DNA of 64,000 nucleotides from Nilaparvata lugens (Eukaryota; Arthropoda; Insecta; Hemiptera; Delphacidae), in NCBI RefSeq assembly GCF_014356525.2, contig NC_052505.1, forward strand, positions 53,992,379 to 54,056,378. The letters run 5' to 3'. Below are positions 57,522 through 64,000 of the stretch, piece after piece. The translations under genes were made by a program, and so were the position numbers. The notes below the pieces were generated by a model. It saw nothing but the letters and a program-made list of their open reading frames with translations. It was not told where the DNA came from and searched no databases. The first letter of the stretch is position 1. Each line of letters opens with the position of its first letter.

Positions 57522-58640
57522 TGTAACATATTGAAATTTGGGTAGATATAAAAATCCCTAGCTGAAATATTAATAGGTCTGAGTAAAGTAACTGGCTAAT
57601 ATCGCCAAAGAGATAACATAAAGATTAGATAACATCAGATTGTCCTGACTAAACTGTACAACAGCCTAAAAGGAATTGAAATAATTTTTTGCTAATATAT
57701 AATATTATATAAAATATTGAAGATTGAGGTTAGGCATAAACATTTAGTGATCGGCGACCTAATGATCTACCGAGCCATGCATCGTAGAATCTGACCAAAC
57801 ACCTTGGCAGAAATCTATTGCGGCAAAACGGTATGCAATTTGAGGAATAAAAGGTCTCACGTGGCTAACTATTATGATGCATGAAACAAATAGTAATGTA
57901 TAGAAAATTAACTAGCATGTAGAGGGCATATTTAAAAAACCTAATAAAAATAATTAAATGTATCCAGGAAATAGGAGGTTACCAAGCGCATGAATACTGA
58001 AACAATTTGCATGCACCAATCACATAATGGAAATTGATAGGCGGCAATAGTATGCCGATTCAAAAATATTTATATATATATTTCTACAAATGATTGGGAT
58101 TTATATAAAATTGTTGTATAGTCTATGTTTTGGATATGGCCCGAAGGCAAAGAAATTATCAAACATACAACATAAGTAATAATTTAATATTTTAGTATGG
58201 TCTATTTGAACCTTGAATGGCGGAGGACTAGGATACTCAAATTTTATGTAAATTCAGAAGTCGAAAATGAGAATTGTAAAATTGAGAATGGAGAAACAAC
58301 ACTCGCCTGCCAAATGCCAACATGAGAGGTCCCTAAATATTATAGAGCGTAATACCTTGCTATAACTTATAAAAAGCTAAAGTTAGATTGAATTATTAAA
58401 TTTCTTATAAGACTTTGTGATGCTCTCATAAAGCAGAAGTCATTTCCATTTTAAATAATTTTGTAACCCCTTGGAAGAGACGACTCTGGCTACCATAGTC
58501 CAGGACCACCAGGAGTTGGATCGACATCAGCGGCTCATAAGAAGATTTCGACACGTGAGTGAGAAATATTGAATTAGTGACACGGCGCCCTCAGTGCTTC
58601 GAAATTACATAATAATCAAAGCTAGCTCGTCGAAAGGGGT
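57522..58640 (+). repeat. Family A copy 2, 3' LTR, truncated
   Basis: Begins tgtaacatattgaaatttgg and follows the LTR to gctagctcgtcgaaaggg, then changes to unrelated sequence near 58640. About 1.1 of 2.0 kb remains. Confidence 0.87.
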
Positions 58641-59639
58641 TTTTTTTAATTTAACACTTTACTGTTAGATACTACTACCAATTGATTGAGAAGAATATGT
58701 TTTGGGAATAATGAATGCTGCATGACAAAGCACATAGGAAGACCGTATTCAGATGTAAATGAAAATATTGATTGTCAGATAAATTTCATGATTCACCAAA
58801 TAAAGTAAAATGTGACATGAGATACATTTATTTTTTGGCGGTACGAAGTTCGCCAGGTAAGCTAGCTGTAAATAAAGCTCTATTATTAATAGTCAACGCT
58901 AAAAAAATTCAGGCTCAATCACCAGGAATACTATGAATTCTATGAAGGACCAGTAAGCTATTAATTTTTAGTAGTTCAATCACTTCCATTATGGACACTG
59001 AATACATTATGGACAATCAATACGTATGAAATTTATTAGCTACAAAATAAAAAACTTTGATTGAAGTGACCCCGACTACTACAATATGAACAACCATTTA
59101 GATCAAATATAAGAAATTACTCACATCTCTCATCAACTCGTACTTTTTGTTCACAAAATATTAACACAAAAATATAAGTTACAGTATATTGAATGAACTC
59201 ACGGCTAGTACCGTACTCAAGTTTGTCTTTTTCTGGCCGTGCTACAAATAAATAATTATGTAGGTTTATGTTTGAAAACTCATTTTTGTAATTTTGTTGT
59301 CTATTAAGAAATTTTTCAATGTGATTTTTGTTTGCAATAATATTTGAATTTGAAAAAATAATTATCAACAAACTCCTAACCAAAGAAAATCTCTGTGCTC
59401 AGTTCTAATGGGAATGTAACAATGGAACAAACACGTGGCAAGCTTGCGCTTTCGATCCAAAGAAAATTAAATTCGATCAGCTGATTGACAAAATTATTTC
59501 AAGCTTTCCAATGATTACAACATTATGTTAGAATATCATGTGTCAATTCCAATTATCTCAGTTCCATATGGCATTCACCTTACCATGTTCATAACCTTAC
59601 TAAATAGGATCCTTTTTCATCCTTTGAAACCCTTAGAGG
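58641..59639. other. Anonymous AT-rich DNA
   Basis: No supportable ORF, repeat end or RNA gene. Confidence 0.45.
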
Positions 59640-60038
59640 CAAAATATCTCAAAATCCGTTCTTAGTGTGCGTATAGCATGTTTGAAGAATATTTGTGCAA
59701 ATTTTCAAGTCTGTAGGACAATTAGTTTGAGCTGTAGTGTGATTTTACATAAAAATTTTCGAAAAATGCCCTCTCCTAAACCCCCCTGTGCTCCTGATCG
59801 AAATTTTTTGCATATATCTAATTTTTTTTCGTAGCTTAACAAAAAAGTTCCTCATGACTTTGCTGTGCAATGAGCGGTTAAAAAGTACAAAATTTTGGAG
59901 GGGCCCCAGCTCCCTCAGGGGGGCAAATTTCTGAAAATCCTTTCTTAGTGAGTGTTTTCAGGCTACCATAAACAATTGTGCAAAATTTCAAGTTTTTAGG
60001 GTCAGTAGTTTGGGCTGTGGTGTGATTTCAGTCTGTCA
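59640..60038. repeat. Imperfect internal duplication (about 110-bp unit, about 286-bp spacing)
   Basis: Segments 59640-59750 and 59926-60038 share the order aaaatc.gttcttagtg, tgtgcaaattttcaag, tagtttgagctgt and gtgtgatttta/gtgtgatttca. The unit resembles non-coding dispersed repeats of arthropod genomes. It ends with agccttttatagatatagag near 60060. Class unknown. Confidence 0.6.
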
Positions 60039-60060
60039 GGCCTTAGCCTTTTATAGATAT

Positions 60061-63000
60061 AGAGAAGAAAGATAGTGGGGCAGGGGCGCCGTAACTATAA
60101 ATACTATATAATAGCTTACTGTACTCAATTCATTATTTCATTTGCAATTCCCATTCGCATTCAGTGGTTCAGTTCCTCTCGAATCGTGTTACTGCGTGCA
60201 CGCGTCAACGGGTTCACTGAATTTGACGAATGAAAAGTTATTCAAGTGAGTTGTGTTTGTGATAGTTGCATAGTTAGTTCCAGTTTTTATTTACCGTACT
60301 GTTTTACGGTGGAAAAATTATCACTTCATACTTAAATCTATCGTTGAATCGTTCTATCTCTATCAGTCAACGTGTGCTTTAGTGATGAGACCAAAAAGAC
60401 GACAGAATAAATTAAAAGTATAAATCCTACAACTCAAAGGTAGGCTACTATTTCTTCTGAACATTTTTTAAATTGTTCTTAAATTGTAAATAGAATAAAT
60501 TAAAAGTATAAATCCTACAACTGTGATAGAATTGAAGTTTAGTAATTGTTTATTGATATTTCTGTATTTTTTTTTTTTTTTTTTTGAAAAACCGAATAGC
60601 TTTGAAGCCTGATCTTGCACTGCATGTTGTGTATTATCTTTATTTATGTATTGTTATTGTAATTCTGTTAGAAATTTTATTGTATTGAAATGGCCTAGTG
60701 TACTGTATGTAACTACAAAAAAAGTGAAAGTAGCAAGTCAAGCTGAACAAGTAGAGTTATATTTTAAATTGAAACTCAAGTATGGAGTAGCAGAAAGGAC
60801 ACCGTTGTGTGGGAGGAGACTGTCTAGCTGGGCCAATGGCAGGCGTTCATGCCCTTGACCAATAGCAGTACTCGCCCACTAGTATAAATTCTGCTGCTCT
60901 TGTATTTAGTTTTATTTTATCAGAGATTGACAATGGTGTAGCAACCAGAACCGGTCTTCCCAACAATAAATAGAAGCTGTGGCTTTTGACAATTTCTTAG
61001 ACTTATAATTGAATAAGAATAAATTATTGTATTAATCTGTTGATCACTTTCGACTATTGAGAAACAGAAAAACATGATAATGATTGCAAATTGATTTTGA
61101 AGGATTTGTATCATAAACAAATTCTCATCCACCATCCTTATAAAAATTTTTATGGCGTCAAATTCATGTACATATGAATCTCCAAATCAGATTAGAATTG
61201 ATAACACAAACATCCATTACATTGACACAGCTCAGCATGAATTGAATTAATTGTGCTCGTTGATTTGATGTTAAAAAATCAAGACTATGAGGAACTCTAT
61301 AAATTGATGAGTTTTGTGACAATTTTCACTATCCCAATCAATTCTAACAACCTCCACGAGAGACAATATCACTGACGATGAAGACCGTTAGTGATATTTA
61401 AAGCAAATAAATCACGGGTCTTGAAAAATTTCATGGAACAAGAAAATCTTGTACAATTCTCGCTTGAAAGCAAACACGCACATATCTAAATCATGTGTTG
61501 CGTGTGGAAAAACAATAGCACATCCTCCACCACTCTCCTTGTCATACCTCTTATCTGGCCATAGTAGTGTCTATCCTGTCATTTTTCGAGCGCGGAAAAT
61601 ATGAATTGGGTCAGTTACCAGGGTAAACACAATATTTTTCTCAGCTCATTTTTCTTTGTCAATATTTTTGTAGAACTCTATCCTCTTCTACTCCTCCTCC
61701 GATTTTCACACTAGTGTTACCGTTATCCGTTCCCCTGTAATTTTGATTCTCTTCCCTCTTATATTACAGAATCTCCTCTCTTCAGGCTTGTCCTTGCTCT
61801 TGATCTTTGTTTTCTCTCTTACAACACTTCATCTTCATCTCCTCAGTTTTTTATAATAATTTCTTTCAACGTTCCACGCACAAGTGATTGAGCATCTGTC
61901 TCTTGAAAAATAGGACGCAATTTGCGATGAATCAACACAGTGAATCTCACCAAATGTCACACAAAGATTGATGATGAACCATTTTTGGAGAGATATATTG
62001 CCATCCATGTTGGATGACATTCTTATGTGGAATGGAATATTTGATATATATACTGGAGCAATTGTTAAGATCCCTAGCTTGCAAATAAATTTGCAAAAAG
62101 TTAAGGCCGTCCGGCTCGCAAATATGCTGGGTTCAGACCACAGCTCTAGCTCAGTAGTAGATGCATGAATATTCCAAATATAATGAATCACCATAGAGTT
62201 TAATAACTGGTGATCAATATTTCTTACCGTTGCTTCCGTGAAGTTATTGAAGAATACCAATAAGGAAGTCAAAAAGATAGTTGGTGACTGATTATCAGTA
62301 ACCATATATTCAATCGAGAATTATGAAAATTAATACTATGGTTTTCCTAGTTGATCCTTAAAACGCTCGTCATGAATACAGGTATACATCAATTAATCCT
62401 TTCGAAATTCCTTGAAACTTACGCCAGTTCTTCAAGTTCTCTGGATCCTTATATGATATATGGTAGACTTATTAATGTAAATATCAGTAAGATTTTGCTG
62501 GCTGAATAGTATTACAATCATCAAAGGATGATGAGTGATAAATGCTCTGAATAATATCAATATTAATTGATTCAATAATTATATTTACGCTGCCGAATAA
62601 TAATGCTTGGTACCAAGACAGCTCAAACTGTATATCACGAGATGAATTAGGAAAATAATAAAAACTTCTAAGATCCTCAATGCTGACATAAAACACAAAT
62701 ATATTCCCATAAAATAACATAGACAAAAATATTTCTTGATAAATATTATGTTCTTTGAATAAATAAATTCTCTAATATTTAAATAATTATCACAGGATTT
62801 ATTAGCATTCACAATATTGTGAGCTGTAAGAATATGTATTTTATTAATACTGATATATGGACTTCAAGTCGGTTCAGAACTTAACAACTTGGAACCTGTT
62901 CAGTCTATAGATTTAATAGAACATACTTTGATCAATGAATACTAAATAAAAGTAATAATTTGAAATCTCAGGGTTTGTGGATTCGTGCCATGCATGGGAA

Positions 63001-63088
63001 TAAGCTTCCTACATATATCAAATAAATTCATAAAGAGATTTCTTATAAACTATATGATATTGTTCGACACGTTGCGAATTTCTTAAAT
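60061..63088. other. Mostly anonymous DNA, with short direct repeats
   Basis: Near 60095-60165 a TATA-like stretch (ctataaata) precedes a tcagt initiator-like word, but by about 65 bp, too far for a normal core promoter. A T-run lies at about 60568-60586. ORFs such as 61835-62305 (minus) have no motif. No RNA gene seen. Confidence 0.4.
60404..60522. repeat. 31-bp exact direct repeat, 88 bp apart
   Basis: agaataaattaaaagtataa plus atcctacaact occurs at 60404-60434 and 60492-60522. The first copy is followed by caaaggtaggct, like a splice donor. Confidence 0.75.
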
Positions 63089-64000
63089 TTGAATAAAAAT
63101 TTATATAGCACTTTGATTATTGAGGAAACAATTATACATGAGAATCGTCATCATCTTGGAGCAGGAGTTATCACTCCAACATCGCCAAGGGAGGCAGAAT
63201 ATGAGATTAAAAATTTGAGCAGAAAGAAAACGCCAGGTTTCGACTTAATAACTGGAGAGATTCTACAGGAGCTCCCAAGAAAAGCAATTGTGAAGCTATG
63301 CCATCTCTTCAACGCTTCATTCCGATTGAAATATGTGCCAAGTTTTTTGGAAGGTAGCCGATCATTCAAGTAAAATCATGATGTAACCTCGTATAGGCCA
63401 ATTTCACTACTGCCAGTAATATCAAAATTATTCGAGAAACTTCTACTGAAAAGATTAAAGCCTTATCTGGACGATAATGGATTAATACCAACCCATCAAT
63501 TCGGATTTCGAGATAAACATAGTACAATAGATCAGGTGCACAGAATAACAAATATTATTGAAAATACATTGGAGGAAGAGAAAGTTTGCTCTGCAATTTT
63601 CCTTGATGTAGCACAGGCTTTCGACAAAGTATGGCATTCAGGATTGTGCTACAAAATAAACCAGTTCTTACCAACAGAATACAGTCTGATACTGAAATCA
63701 TATCTTCAAGATCGTTATTTCAGGATAAAACAAGATGATGCTTTTTCATCTCTCAGAGAAATCAGGGCTGGAGTTCCTCAAGGAAGTGTGCTGGGTCTCC
63801 TCTCGTACCTCCTATACACATCTGATATACCTCAACCCGAAAACGTAACAGTAGCAACATTTGCTGATGATACAGCAGTTTTATCAGTTGGTGAAACTGT
63901 TGAAGTTTCTACAGAGAAATTGCAGGTGGCAGTCAACAGAATCAATGTTTGGACAAAACACTGGCTTATAAAATTGAATGAAGTAAAATCAGTTCAAGTC
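63089..64000 (+). pseudogene. Jockey-like LINE reverse transcriptase, runs off the right edge
   Basis: The plus strand enters in the RT linker (ITPTSPREAEYEIKNL), then KKTPGFDLITGEILQELP and LCHLFNASFRLKYVP, typical of jockey ORF2. A small deletion with frameshift near 63340-63375 removes the usual KPGK block. RT resumes with DVTSYRPISLLPVISKLFEK, HQFGFRDKHSTIDQVHRI, motif A IFLDVAQAFDKVWH, motif B RAGVPQGSVLGLLSYLLY and motif C FADDTAVLS (both D present). The thumb starts at WLIKLNEVKS at the window edge. The endonuclease and ORF1 are not seen upstream, so it is 5'-truncated near 63100. Confidence 0.87.

Larger units (their letters stand above)
39935..58640 (+). mobile_element. Family A LTR retrotransposon, copy 2, nested and 3'-truncated
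   Basis: The plus-strand 5' LTR is 39935-41754 plus 49773-50017, interrupted by family S. The leader, with its primer-binding site, is interrupted by a LINE (50544-52962). Gag is at 53033-56067, and the 3' LTR starts at 57522 and breaks off near 58640. Without the two insertions the order matches copy 1 in reverse orientation. The left flank atat is within an AT-rich run, and the right target site is lost. Confidence 0.88.

Noticed and set aside
60095..60165. Core promoter with TATA and initiator
   Set aside because: Spacing of about 65 bp is too long and AT-rich DNA gives such words by chance.
61835..62305. 156-codon minus-strand ORF
   Set aside because: No recognisable domain and no upstream signals; kept only as anonymous DNA.

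Overview
This is an AT-rich, repeat-dense piece of an animal nuclear genome. The mix of elements points to an arthropod, most likely an insect and possibly a hemipteran: BEL/Pao and Ty3/gypsy LTR retrotransposons, jockey/CR1/RTE-type LINEs, a Penelope-like element, mariner, and non-autonomous DNA transposons. The species assignment is inference only. I found no convincing host protein gene, rRNA, functional tRNA, CRISPR array or bacterial-style operon. Essentially every recognisable coding stretch belongs to a mobile element, and most are broken.

Layout. 1-1795 (minus strand) is a decayed BEL/Pao gag-protease that runs off the left edge. 1.8-9 kb is mostly anonymous AT-rich DNA holding a hairpin element (6204-6399), a dispersed repeat (6763-7669) and a non-autonomous DNA transposon with an 8-bp target duplication (7670-8604). 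From 9.5 to 26.1 kb there is a nested cassette. One 5'-truncated LINE, flanked by an 8-bp target duplication (9476-9483 and 26126-26133), has been split so that its two ends lie more than 14 kb apart. Between them sit a second LINE (about 21900-24640) and a BEL/Pao element with both LTRs (12733-20409). That BEL itself carries an internal piece of a third LINE inside its reverse transcriptase. 27949-28946 is a palindromic mariner derivative made of two inverted 3' halves.

From 29.8 to 58.6 kb two non-autonomous LTR families dominate. Family A (about 2.0-kb LTRs, gag but no protease, RT or RNase H) has a complete copy on the minus strand (29829-38023, target duplication atct). A second copy lies on the plus strand (39935 to about 58640) with a truncated 3' LTR. 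Inside the 5' LTR of that second copy sits family S (41755-49772), which has about 2.6-kb LTRs and an intact 771-codon ORF combining a SAP-like motif, a gag domain and two retropepsin-like domains. Inside the leader of the second copy sits a LINE with an uninterrupted RT (50544-52962, target duplication tgtctc). A Penelope 3' end (38245-38696) lies between the two family-A copies. 58.6-63.1 kb is mostly anonymous, with short internal duplications. 63.1-64.0 kb is a jockey-like LINE running off the right edge.

How the parts relate. The window is a record of successive insertions rather than a gene system. Family A and family S both keep long gag ORFs while lacking a recognisable RT and integrase core, so any mobility would depend on enzymes supplied in trans. 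The most unusual observations are the LINE fragment lodged antisense in the BEL RT, a tRNA-Lys-like relic in every family-A LTR next to a Lys-type primer-binding site, the SAP plus double-protease ORF of family S, and the palindromic mariner.
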